Position numbers and translations under genes: made by a program. From assembly GCA_905221605.1 (NCBI GenBank), contig CAJNDS010001225.1, positions 401,001 to 465,000 on the forward strand: a DNA stretch of 64,000 bases, given 5' to 3'. The DNA is from Symbiodinium natans (lineage: Eukaryota > Sar > Dinophyceae > Suessiales > Symbiodiniaceae). This document shows positions 34,421-45,300 of this stretch, in pieces; position 1 is the stretch's first letter, and each line of letters starts with the position of its first letter. The notes beneath the pieces are model-generated. The model was not told the DNA's origin. It was given only the letters and a program-made list of their open reading frames with translations, and did no database searches.

Positions 34421-37083
34421 CTGCTCGGCCGCCTCGCGCCTGCGGGCCTCCACCGCCCGCAAGTGTGCGGTGGAGGCTTCCTGCGCCTCTCGGGTTTAGG
34501 GTTTAGGGCTAGGGTTTAGGGTTTAGGGTTTGGGGTTTAGGGTTTAGGGTTAGGGGTTTAGGGTTTGGGGATTTTAGGCTGGAGGCCTCCGAACTTCCTG
34601 CGCCTCTCGATGCAAAAACTCCCGGGCTTGGGATTGGTTTGAAGGGTTAAGGGTTTAGGGTCTAGGGTTTGGGGTTTTGGGTTTGGGCTTTGGGGATTTT
34701 AAGTTTTTTTTGTGGCTCGAGGGGGTCTTGGGAGTTTTGTGAGTTTTTGAGGTTTAGGATGCATAGGGCTCGGGGTTGAAGTGGCTTGTGGATTAAAGGT
34801 TTGGGGGGTTCTAGGATCATATCATAGGAGCCCAACCATAAGGGATCTCTTAGTCAACGAAAGGCCCAAGAAGCCTTCGTGCAATTTGCCCTATCCCTGA
34901 ATGGTCAATAGTCCCTTGCCAGTCCCTTATTTTAAACCCCAAACCCTAAACCCTAAACCCTACACCCTAAACCCTAAACCCTAGAATTATGAACCCTAGA
35001 TCGGGCCTAAGCTATTTACTGACCTTCACTGGCTCAGGATTCACTCCAAGAAAGGACTTATGGGGGGCCACCCCAGACGACTCCCTAAAGTCCTACCGAT
35101 AGAACCCCGAAAGCCTAAACCTTTCCAGACAAACGCAGGAAGCCATGAAGGCTCTTTAGACCACTAACATCCAAAACCCTGAGCCCTAAACCCTAAACCC
35201 TAAACCCCTAAACCCCTAAACCCCTAAGCCCCAAACCTCTAAACCCCTAAACCCCTCACACCCCTTAAAGTCCTCCAGCCCCTCAGTGCCCTCAAGCCCA
35301 CCCTAAACCCTAAACCCTAAACCCTATACCCGAATCGCACACAGGGCCTGTCTGGCTCGATCCAGGGACGCCTCGGTCCTGGGAAGCACGAACTTGGGGG
35401 TTTAGGGTTTAGGGTTTAGGGTTCAGGGTTGAGGGTTGAGGGTTTAGGGGTTTCGGGGAAGTTTAGGGGATTAGGGTTTTCGAGGATTTGGGGGGTTCGG
35501 GGTGTGGGGTTTAGGGGTTTAGGGGTTTAGGGGTAAGGGTTTAGAGGGGCTTTAGGCTTCAGGGCTTATATAGAGGGTGCTGGGGAATGTAGGGTCTAGG
35601 GCGTGAGGGTTTAGAGCTTGTGGGTTTCAAGCTGTTCGGGGGTTTGGGAGGGGCTTAGTGCTTTTTTGGGCGTACGAATTTGGAAGTATTGCAGTGGTTC
35701 GGCGTTAGTAAGCCGAATTGCTGAGTACCCTGGGCCAAGAAAGGTTAACCTTTCCATTCTGGGAGGATGATATATACCCCAAAAGATAAAAGTTACCTTC
35801 TCAGCTACGGAGCAGAACCCAAAACCCAAAATCCAAAACCCAAAACCCAAAACCCTAAACCCAGAGGAGCAGGGTTGCCCTGAGCACTGGGACAGCCCCG
35901 AGCGCGCTGCGCTCGTTGAAGCGCCGCATCCAGGGCGGCCCTCGGCGCGCAAGAAGCCGGTCCTACTTGGAGGTTCAGGGTACCTAGTAACTCATCATTT
36001 AGGGTGTAAGGTTTAGGGTTTAGGGTTTAGGGTTTAGGGTTTAGGGTTTAGGAGCAGGCTTTGGCTCTTAATTGGTCATCCCCTGAGGCCCTGAGCCCTG
36101 AACATCTCAGACTCTGAGCCCTAAACGGGTTTAGGGTTGAGGGGTTTAAGGGTGTAAGGGTTTAGGGTTTCGGAGTCTAGGAGAGCGTTTAAACCCTAAA
36201 CCACAGGGTCTACTTGGAGATCACGGTAATAACCGTAGTTGGGTACTTAAGGGGCTTATATGTGGGTTATGACTACACTTATAATCGGCTACCCTAAACT
36301 GCAATACACGCCTGTGAACATAAATCACGTTCGTGACCCTAAGCCCTAAACGAGAAGCCCCTGAGGTTCAGAACTTTTCGAGATGGATAATGTAGGAGCT
36401 CGGGAGTTCGGAACCTTGAACCAAAGAAAGGCCACAAGGGTACCACTGGGCTGCCCAGGTCTAAGACGCCCAAAGCACTGGACCCCAAACCCTATAAACC
36501 GCTTACCCCGCTACACCCTTAACCCTTGACCCTAAAACCTCAACCCTAAGCCGTAAACCCTAAGCACTAAGCCCTAAACCCAAAGCCCCAAAGCGTTAAC
36601 CCTAAACCGTAAGCACTAAACCCTAACCCTAAACCCTAAACCCGAAATCCTAAGCCTAAGCCCTAAGCCCTAAGCCCTAAGCCCTAAGCCCTAAGCCCTA
36701 AGCCCTAAGCCCTGAGCTCTGAGCCCTGAACCCTGAACCCTGAACCCTGAACCCTGAACCCTGAACCCTGAACCCTAAACTAAACCCTAAAACCCTAAAC
36801 CCTAATAGGTAACCCTAACACCCAACAAGGTCTAAGATACCCAAAAACCCTGGACCCTCAACCCTAAAACCCTTAAACCCTTAGACCCTTACCCTAAACC
36901 CTAAACCCTAAAACCCTAAAACCCTAAAAACCTAAAACCCCAAAAAAAACCCTAAACCCTAAACCCTAGAACCCTAGAACCCTAAAACCCTAAAACCCTC
37001 GAACCCTAAAACCCTCAACCTCAGAGGCCGGCCGCAGCTCCCCTTGGCGCTGATCCCGCACAGCGACCACGGCCTGTGCCAAC
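34421..37083 (-). CDS. Unidentified helical/coiled-coil protein, several exons
   Basis: Exons on the minus strand: 37083-37020 (LAQAVVAVRDQRQGELRPAS), 35962-35879 (DRLLARRGPPWMRRFNERSA), 35392-35330 (FVLPRTEASLDRARQALCAI), 34626-34604 (REFLHRE) and 34486-34421 (AQEASTAHLRAVEARRREAA). The last two join in frame through a GC-AG intron bounded by a 16-bp direct repeat. The exon at 35962 begins exactly at the GTAG end of a family B element. Composition (Ala, Arg, Glu, few Pro) suggests long helices, perhaps a coiled coil; no family was recognised. Both ends are open: 38676-38553 (GWKDGLAALKE and HAQAVVRERSKAWHRSIS) could be upstream exons, and 33500-33420 may hold a downstream one. The join 37.0 to 36.0 is not verified. 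Confidence 0.55.
35735..35810. mobile_element. Family A element, diverged
   Basis: Contains AAGGTTAACCTTTCCATTCTG and ATATATACCCCAAAAGA as in the copies at 46452-46561 and 48795-48945. Confidence 0.6.
35963..36060. mobile_element. Family B terminus followed by TTTAGGG array
   Basis: CTACTTGGAGGTTCAGGGTA, the family B end, directly abuts the exon ending at 35962, then changes into a TTTAGGG array (36008-36052). Another B copy (TACTTAAGGGGCTTATATGT) is at 36209-36297. Confidence 0.7.
36415..36465. mobile_element. Family I element
   Basis: CTTGAACCAAAGAAAGGCC followed by GGGTACCACTGGGCTGCC, as in the copies at 41803-41855, 42970-43028 and 47304-47455. Confidence 0.7.
36600..36780. repeat. Block-homogenised variants CCCTAAG then CCCTGAA
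   Basis: About nine units of CCCTAAG (36655-36712) pass into about eight of CCCTGAA (36720-36775). Confidence 0.94.
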
Positions 37084-37139
37084 CTTGGACCACTGTGGGA
37101 AAAAAGGGGCCAAAAGAAGCCCTAGCGGGCTTCGGGCTG

Positions 37140-37425
37140 AGGGTCCCTAAACCCTAAACCCCTAAACCCCCTAAACCCTTAAAGCCCTTAAAGCCCTAAA
37201 CCCCTAAACCCCCTAAACCCCCTAAACCCTTAAACCCTTAAAACCCTAAACCCTTAAAGCCCTAAGCCCTTAAAACCCTTAAAACCCTAAACCCCTAAAC
37301 CCTCAAAACCCTAAAAACCCTAAAAGCCCTTAAAACCCTTAAAACCCTTAAAACCCTTAAAACCCTTAAAGCCCTTAAAGCCCGTAAAACCCCTAAAATC
37401 CTTAAAACCCCTAAAGCCCGATACC
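37140..37425. repeat. CCCTTAAAA ten-base and CCCCTAAA variants
   Basis: Units lengthen from CCCTAAA through CCCCTAAA to ACCCTTAAAA (37300-37385). Confidence 0.94.
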
Positions 37426-37499
37426 CTAAAGCAGGCAAGCAGGGAGTAGCCAAGCGAACACCTCGACGAATCGATGGAGGTCTCCGGACTTTTCTTGAG

Positions 37500-38058
37500 A
37501 AAGACACGTCTATGTTTCTTGTTTGTTTTGGTTTCTTATGTTTCTTATGTTTTATTTTTATTTTTTGGGGGGGTGGTAAAAATCAAGGTGGATGCGGTTT
37601 GCAGCATATGAAATGTCAGCATCCAACACCGATCGTGGGGCCGTGGTTCCACGTGTACAACAAAAGGCGTATGAGAACATGAAAACACAAACAAATAATA
37701 CACAAACACAAAACGAAGATGGATGATATGTATACGTATGTATATATATATATATTACATATTGTACATGTATATGTATATGCATGTGTATACTTATATA
37801 ATACACTTACAAAAGAATTGAATATGTAAACTGTTAGATATGTATATGTTAGATATTATTACACATACCAATTCTAGATAGATAGGTCGATACCTCCATG
37901 TACATTTACACCTGAAGACGTGTAAGACTCACACACCTGCAACCAAGCATATGCTCCATGTTGCGTTCGGAAACTGTCTCCTCGCACATAGCAGCAGTGG
38001 CGGAAAACCGATTGATAGCTGCATCGTTTCTTATTTCGCTATTGTTTAACGTGGTGGG

Positions 38059-38098
<40 letters not shown>

Positions 38099-38320
38099 CA
38101 TGTATACACAAACACATACATGTATGTGGCATGTGTTGTGCTATATATGTCACGTGCCATATGTAGGTTGGCTGTTGCATGTTCTATACCGTGTGCTATG
38201 TCTTTTGTGCGATAGGCTATACGTGCTATAACCTATGTTGGCTTCTTACATGTTTTTCATGGGATATGTTATCTGCTATCGCTCTTTGGGCTTGCGGTTT
38301 AGAGTCGCGGCTCGTTAAAG
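37500..38320. repeat. AT-rich region with (AT)n, (GT)n and ATACAT microsatellites
   Basis: (TA)n at 37740-37756 and 38058-38078 followed by (GT)n to 38098; scattered ATACAT. Frames here translate to Tyr/Ile/His repeats and are not considered genes. Confidence 0.85.
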
Positions 38321-38419
38321 GTGTTGTATGAATTCAGTGGCGATGGACTTTTTAGGCTCTGGATTTACTTACTAGGGGCTCATTGGGAGCTTTGGGGGGG
38401 TTGCACTTCTGGGCAAATT

Positions 38420-38491
38420 TAGGGCTTATGCACATATACATATACATACACACATATATATATATATATATTTGTTTTTTCGATATTTTTT

Positions 38492-38522
<31 letters not shown>

Positions 38523-38840
38523 TACCTCTTCCGGCTTATGGTTGAGGGCCTTTAAGGGCTTAGGCTTTCGAGATGCTACGATGCCACGCCTTGCTCCTTT
38601 CGCGGACCACCGCCTGCGCATGCAGGTGTTATTCCTTAAGGGCCGCAAGACCGTCCTTCCACCCTTCAAGCTTTAGCCTACAAAGAGAAGGTTCGGGTTC
38701 TTGGTGAATTTTCTATATATATATATATGCACGAACAAGAACTATAAGATAAACATACATACATACATCTATACATACATACATACAAACAGACATACAT
38801 AAATGTAAACTGAATATTCAAAAAATACACATACATAGAA
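38420..38840. repeat. AT microsatellites and T/G homopolymer junction
   Basis: (AT)n at 38440-38471 and 38712-38728, T9 followed by about 20 G at 38493-38521, and ACATAC tandems at 38750-38800. Confidence 0.88.
38553..38676 (-). CDS. Exon-like segment, orientation uncertain
   Basis: Minus strand reads GWKDGLAALKE, then a stop, then HAQAVVRERSKAWHRSIS, which would suit the helical gene downstream if a small intron separates them. The plus strand also has an open frame (PRLAPFADHRLRMQVLFLKG to a stop). Low confidence in either. Confidence 0.25.
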
Positions 38841-39009
38841 ACCCTAAACCCTAAACCCCAAACCCTAAACCCTAAACCCTGAACCCTGAACCAAAAGCAA
38901 TCGAGCACTGAACGCCTGGCATAAAGTCCCGAAGCCTTTGGAGGACAGCCAACACCAGATCTAAGGCTGCAGCCCTAAACCCTAAACCCTAAACCCTAAA
39001 CCCTAAAGG

Positions 39010-39215
39010 CCTTAATAATTAAAGGGTTTTGGGTCTATATTCTTGGGAGTTCTTGTGTAGCTATATAGGGACCACAGGGGAACACAATTCGCTTGTGTAT
39101 TCCCACCCTAATGCGTCCTTAATAATTAGAATAGGGTTTTGGGTCTATGTTTATTGTATAGTTCTATAGGGACCAAAAGAGAATACTTTTAGGTTTTATT
39201 CCGACCCCTATCTTA
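39010..39215. mobile_element. Family C, two copies in tandem
   Basis: 39010-39117 and 39119-39215 share CCTTAATAATTA, GGGTTTTGGGTCTAT and CTATAGGGACCA. Other copies at 40905-40985 and 44548-44637. The last lies just upstream (minus-strand sense) of the acceptor of a membrane-protein exon. Confidence 0.7.
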
Positions 39216-39244
39216 GCTTGCTGTGTTGACAGCTTACAGGTTGC

Positions 39245-39333
39245 ACCTTAAACCCTAAACCCTAAACCCTAAACCCCTAAACCCTAAACCCTAAACCCTA
39301 AACCCTAAACCCTAAACCCTAAACCCTAAACCC
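39245..39333. repeat. CCCTAAA array
   Basis: About twelve units. 39334-39540 is dispersed repeat with no exon. Confidence 0.95.
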
Positions 39334-39546
39334 AACGGAGCGTAGGCACTTTGGAAGTAAGAGCATTCGTGGACTTTCGAGCTGTGGCTTAAATTGTAGG
39401 GTATAGGAGTGAAGCAGGATTCCCACCCATACCGGCAACCTCATTAGCAGGTTTTCATATTAGTTCAGAGAACTCCAAGTAGGAATTTGGGTGTAGGCCT
39501 CAGGGTTTAGGGTAACCCTAACGCCGCCCTAATTACTAAGTCCCTT

Positions 39547-39615
39547 GACAAAGCCCTGTAGTTTGGGGTTTAGGGTTTAGGGTTTAGTAAGGGTTTGGGG
39601 GACAAAGCCCTATAG
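39547..39615. repeat. 15-bp direct repeat flanking a TTTAGGG insert
   Basis: GACAAAGCCCTGTAG (39547-39561) and GACAAAGCCCTATAG (39601-39615) enclose a 39-bp telomere-type insert. Confidence 0.85.
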
Positions 39616-39629
39616 AAACCCCTGATTCC

Positions 39630-41490
39630 CCCTCATTGAAGCCAGACAGCTCCCCATGTAAAGCACTTTGCACGCCGGCGGATTGGTCCCACGTCGTGGG
39701 GAAGTCCCTCAAAAAGCAGTGCTCTTTTCGTATAAAGCCCTAAACCCTAAATCCTAAACCCTGCACCCTAACCCTAAACCCTGACTATGTCGGCGGCCTC
39801 CTCCTTAAGCACGGCAGAGAGTGCAGGGCTCAAACATCATAACCCACACCCCCTGTAGCACACAGGTGCCAGGGCCCCAATATTTTGGAGGTTTAGGGTT
39901 TAGGGTTTAGGGGATTGGGGCCTACAAGGATGAACCCATCAGCATGGTTCCGCGATAATCCAATCGGAGAACATTTGTGTTGGCGTATGGGATTGCGGGC
40001 TTTGGGTTAGGTCAATCTCAAAGTTGTAAGAGGGCCCGAAAGCAGAATGAACTCCAGCACCTACTCTTTGCATTTTGGGGCTCCTTAACCGATAGCCTTA
40101 ACCCATACGCCTGGTCATTCGTGCGAGCCGTTCCTTCGAAACGGGAACTACTAAGGCCCAGCGGCCCACATATGCACACACACACACATATTGTCGAGGC
40201 ACACTTCTCCCTAATTCTCTACAAAGAATCCAGTAAGATGAGGTAAAACAGGTACTACTTGGAGGCTCATGGGTAGTTGTGAGCAGGGTTACGGTAACTA
40301 TACTGAACCCCATGTTGGGTACGCATAATCCTACTTATACTTAGCCATGAAACTCCAAGCCGGATTCCTTGCTGACTGCGGCCTCCGAACATTCTCCTGG
40401 AACGTCCTGGCCATTGCACTACTTGGAGGTAGGTTCATGGTACTTAGTAACCCAATTTTTTCTGTACTTCTAACCCAATGATAACCCTATTAGGGTACTT
40501 ACAGGGGCGAATATGTGGGTCACAACTACACATTTAATGGGCTACTAAGTACCCTGACCCTCCACTTACCGAGCTCTTTTTAAAGTTTGTGCAGCCAATT
40601 GCCGGGCCGCATGCTTAGATTCAAAAATTCGACGTAGCCAGCTAAGCCACGTCGGAGTGGTGCCCAAATGGGCGCAGATCAGGGGCACAGTCTGCGGCCG
40701 TGGCAGCAAGCACCCCTAAACCCTAAACCCCCTAAACCCTAAACCCCAAACCCCACTATAAACCCATGATGCTCAGGTCTACGCTCTATGTACAGGTTCT
40801 GACACGTGGGTTCCTTGCTGTCTGACGGCCGGCAAACATTCTTCAGTTCACGCCCGTCTTGAAAAGGATCGATGCACCAGCACGCTTTCGAAAAAAATGA
40901 ATATTAGGCCTTTGAGGATGTTGTAGTATGTAGGGACCATAGGGGAATACTATTGGTAATAGTCCCGGCCCCTATGCTATTCATCCCAGCTGATGGCCTG
41001 TGTGCTCAGAGGCACAGTCGGCTTTACAAGCTTCCCCATGCCGCCTCAGATTCGTGCCAAGGCAAGCGTACAGTCCGGCGGTGACAGCGAGCACCACCGC
41101 GGCAAACAATGCTGCATTCGGCACGAGCCCATTGTGCTCAGGCCTGGGTTTAGGGTTTAGGGTTGAGGGTTGAGGGTTTAGGGTTTAGGGTTGAGGGTTT
41201 AGGGATTAGGGTTTAGGGATTAGGGTTTAGTGCACTGCTGGCTTGTCAAAGGGTTCAATACCCGAAGTACCCCAAAACCCTAATGAGTATGGGTTTTTGG
41301 GGTACCTATAATTCCAAAATAGCACTACAAATGGACCTCTGGGGGGAGTTTGACTTTATAGGGTGTTACAACCCTAGACCCTAAACCCTAAACCCTGTTG
41401 CAAAAGGCTCGGAGGATCATGGGACATAGCGAGTACGTTGTGATGGGGGTTGTCAGCAAGCCTATGCAGGGTTCTCCTGCCTACAACCTT
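39630..41490 (-). CDS. Linked minus-strand exons, possibly 3' part of the 42-47 kb gene
   Basis: Coding-like segments on the minus strand: 41475-41396 (TLHRLADNPHHNVLAMSH), 41140-40990 (GLVPNAALFAAVVLAVTAGL, a membrane span, then CLGTNLRRHGEACKADC), 40875-40800 (CIDPFQDGRELKNVCRPSD), 40718-40655 (ATAADCAPDLRPFGHHSDV), 40620-40575 (HAARQLAAQTLKRAR), 40419-40362 (AMARTFQENVRRPQSARNP), 39850-39785 (LSPALSAVLKEEAADIV) and 39733-39630 (EHCFLRDFPTTWDQSAGV). The joins 40655/40620 (GC donor, about 34-nt intron) and 40575/40419 (GTAAGT donor, family B intron) keep frame. The exon 40362-40419 is bracketed by two family B elements. Protein family not recognised; it may be one or more genes. Confidence 0.45.
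40254..40361. mobile_element. Family B-like element acting as intron
   Basis: Ends TACTTGGAGGCTCATGGGTA and AGCCATGAAACTCCAAGC are inverted. On the minus strand it begins GCTTGGAGTTTCATGG directly after an exon ending AATCCG. Confidence 0.7.
40420..40568. mobile_element. Family B MITE-like element acting as intron
   Basis: Ends TACTTGGAGG(TAGG)TTCATGGTACTTAGTAACCCA and TGGGCTACTAAGTACCCTGA form long inverted termini. On the minus strand it ends CTCCAAGTAG, the acceptor in front of the exon 40419-40362. Confidence 0.8.
41150..41235. repeat. TTTAGGG/TTGAGGG tract
   Basis: Degenerate units following the membrane-span exon. A family G repeat is at 41285-41330. Confidence 0.92.
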
Positions 41491-41539
41491 ACCTCGGGCC
41501 TACTCACTAGGTCCCCTATTCCTCTAAGCAGATATCACC

Positions 41540-42060
41540 CTAAGCCCTACGCCCTAAACCCAGCCCTAAACCCTAAACTCTAAACCCTAAACCCTAAACC
41601 CTAAAGCCTAAACCCTAAACCCTAAAACACTACACCCAAATGCTCCCCTTGAAGATCCAGGCGGCAACTTCAGAAGAAGGTGAAGGTCGAGGCTAAGGAG
41701 GAAATGCCTTGGCAGCAGAAGTACCCGTCATCTCACAAGGGTGTCCTTTTTGACTAGGGTTCAGGGTTTAGGGTCTAGGATTTAGGGTTTAGGGTTACTT
41801 GATCAGGGGCGCCTTGAATCAAACAAAAGGGCAAAGGGTACCACTGAGCTGCCAAGATGCTCAAGCTGTTGCGATGCAACTAGTACGAGCACGCTCACCA
41901 GCAGCCTGGAATGTTTTTTGGAAGTCTCCTATAGGGTTTAGGGGGTTTGTTTTCCTAAACCCTAAACCCTAAACCCTAAACCCTAAACCTTAAACCCTAA
42001 ACCCTAAACCCTAAACCCTGAACTCACAAGTGCGTTTTGAAACATTGCCGAGGCGCGGGG
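41540..42060. repeat. CCCTAAA tracts and family I copy
   Basis: CCCTAAA at 41541-41630 and 41955-42020; family I element at 41803-41855. A plus-strand open stretch QKKVKVEAKEEMPWQQKYPS at 41665-41757 looks coding but opposes all other genes. Minus strand 41925-41855 reads LLVSVLVLVASQQLEHL and could be an exon ending at the family I element. Confidence 0.6.
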
Positions 42061-42378
42061 GAAGGTTGAGAAGAAAGTCAGCTCGAGTCAAGCGCCCTCT
42101 GTATCCTGGGCCCCAGCCACATTTTTTGGAGGGGTTAGGGTACGGTTAGGGTGTAGTTTTTGGGGTTTCGGGGGGGGGGGGGGGGGGGGGTGGAGGGCTC
42201 TTTGTAACATATCAGGATCGCGGGCAGCACGAACAAGTAACCCTAAACCCCAAACCCTATACCCTAAACCCCAAACCCTAAACCCAAACCCCAAACCCTA
42301 AAGCCTAAACCCTAAACCCTAAACCCTAAACCCTAAACCCTAAACCCTAAACCCAAAGCCCAGCATCGGTAAGAAAGC

Positions 42379-45300
42379 CTTGTGCCCACGAGTAGAGCCA
42401 TCGGTGCAACTCCTGCCCACCATGCCAAAGCCCGGATCCTTAGTCGGAAGGGTTTAGGGCTTAGGGTTTAGGATTTAGGGTTTAGGGTTGAGGGTTTAGG
42501 GTTTAGGGTTTAGGCTTCATAATCCCCCCCCCCCAACAAAAAAGAGGTTCAAGGTTACCTACTCTAACTGCTAAGGATCAGCTCCCTGGTGGCCTGGAGT
42601 CTGGGATCCCATCGGGTAAACCGGGCCCAGGCCGCTGCTTTCGCCATGTAGAGCCATAGAACTGGCACCATGGCCGAGACAGCATGGCCTTGCTATGGGT
42701 TTAGGGTTTAGGGTTTAGGGTTTAGGGTTTAGGGTTTAGGGTTTAGGGTTTAGGGTTTAGGGTTTAGGGTTCAGGGTTCAGGGTTTAGGGTTGGTTTAGG
42801 GTTTAGGGTTTAGGGTTTAGGGTTTAGGGTTTAGGGTTTAGGGTTTAGGGTTTAGGGTTTAGGGTTTAGGGTTTAGGGTTTAGGGTTTAGGGTTTAGGGT
42901 TTAGGGTTTAGGGTTTAGGGGTAGCTTGGCAGTTGGGTAGCCCAGTAGCCATGCTAATAAGGAATTTTGCTGTATGAGGGACACCTTGAACCAAAAGAAA
43001 GGCCTAAAAAGGGGCACCACTGGGCCACCAAGTGGCGGTATGTGAAGAACTGCTTCAGGTGCTCTCGGACAAGGCACTGGGAAATATTCGTCTGCACGTA
43101 GGCCTCGAAGAGCCCTAAACCCGAAGCCCTAAACCCTAAACCCTAAACTGCACGTAGGCCTCGAAGAGCTCGGTGCTGTGGAACCAGGCGGAGATGCACC
43201 TGTCTGTAACCTCCCGGTCGCAAATCCTTAGTTGCTGAGTTCAGAAGCCCCAAAAAAGTTTACACTTTCAGTTCTATAAGGAAAGTAGTATCCCAAAAAG
43301 TGGAAAGCGCACTCACTCAGCTACTAAGAATCTCTCCTTCTGCGTGGCCACGGTCACAGCAAGAGCAGCTAACCTGGGGTAGTTTGGGGGTCTTATAGTC
43401 ATACTGGGCCGAGAACATATGGCCCATAGAGCTTTACACATTACCAACACTACATCACCTAAACCCGAAACACCAAACCCCAAACCCTAAACCTTCTAAG
43501 CCACAAAACACTAAAACCTTATGAACCCTAAACATCCCTAAACCACAAACCCCAAACCCCAAACCGTAAACCCCAAACCAACCACCCTAACCATCCCTAA
43601 ACTACAAACCCGAAACCCGAAACCCTAAAACCCATACCAAAGACCCTAAACTTGTATTCCACAAGCAAACCCCAAACCCCAAACCCCAAGCCCAAACCCC
43701 AAACCCCAAACCAAACTTACTAAACCCTAAATCCTAAACCCTAAACCCTAAAACCTAACCCTAAAACCTAAACTTGATAAAACAAATCAATCCCCCCCAA
43801 GTAGCGCTTGACAAGGAGAATCCGGCCAGCTTCTCCTGGTCGGCCTCCATGACGCGCCAGCATCTCCTGCTTACAGGGTTTATACATAATATATATATAT
43901 ATATACATATACATATAAATATTCATCTGAGCCTATTTACTTCTATTTCTGTATGTTTATTTGCTTATATTAACTTATTTACGTACTTATTGACTTTTTT
44001 AATTCGGTTTGTATAGGCTTTTGTTTTGTTGTTAGGGTGTTTATAGTGCTCGTATACATATAACCAAACATAATAAATTCATAAAAAAACATATATATAT
44101 ATATATATATAGTCTAAACCGTGGGTTTTATGGGCTGTTCTTAGGATGTGTGTAGGGTTTATATAGTTGTTGCAATCGGGATGTTGTAGGCTGGTTTCAG
44201 GGTGTTTGTAGGGTTTACATGTTTTCTTGGGTGTTTATAGGGTGTGTTTAGGCTGCTTGAAGGGCGTCTAGTACATATAGGGGCTGTTGGGCTTTAGGTT
44301 TAGGGTTTAGGGTTTAGGCTTTAGGGTTTAGGGTTTAGGGTTTAGGGTTTAGGGTTTAGGGTTTAGGGTTTAGGGCTTTAGGCTCTCCTGTACATGGCGA
44401 TGTTAGCATAGAAGCCCACGGAGAAGATCAGGGCAGCCAGTGCTTGAAACGCCCAGACCATGCCATAGTAGTCGTGCGCACCGAGGGACACGAAGTCACT
44501 GACCACTGCTACAACGAAGACTGTGAAGACCTAAAGAAAGGGGCCTGAATAATTAGAACAGGGTTTTTTTGGGGGGTTATTAAAGAAAAACTATACAGGG
44601 GACACTAAGGGAATACTATTAGGTTGGCAATACAAGCCCTTGGAAAGAGATCTGAAACGCGAGCCTCTTAAACCCCGTAAGAGAGAAGACGAAATGTCCC
44701 ACGGGTATCCAGATCGTATAGGGGTTCAGGGCTTAGGGTTTAGGGTTCAGGGTTTAGGGTTTAGGGCTACAAAACATCCCACGGGCCTGAGAGATGTAGC
44801 AAAGGCCAAGCTCCGTAGGGCGGATCAGTAGTTTGGGCTCCTTCCCTTCGGGGCGACTCTTGGAGAAAGCCGCAAGCTCGAACATGCACCACAATCCTCG
44901 TGCAGGGTTTAGGGTTTAGGGTTTAGGGTTTAGGGTTTAGGGTTTAGGGTTTAGGGTTTAGGGTTTAGGGTTTAGGGTTTAGGGTTTAGGGTTTAGGGTT
45001 TAGGGTTTAGAGTTTAGGGTTTACGATTTAGGATTTAGGATTTAGGGTTTAGGGTTTAGGGTTTAGGGTTTAGGTTTAGGGATTACTGAGAGGTTCATGG
45101 TACTTCGTAACCCAATTACTTAGAACCCAACGATAGCCCTTTTAGAGTACTTAAGGGGGGCTTCTTAGCTGGGTGATGAAGACACTTATCATGGGTTACT
45201 AAGTACCCTGAACCTCCAAGCAGTCCTGGGGGTGTTGGTTCAAGCCTTGTAGGATTTAGGCTTTGGGGCTTAGGGAAGATTCGGGTTTAGGGATTAGGGC

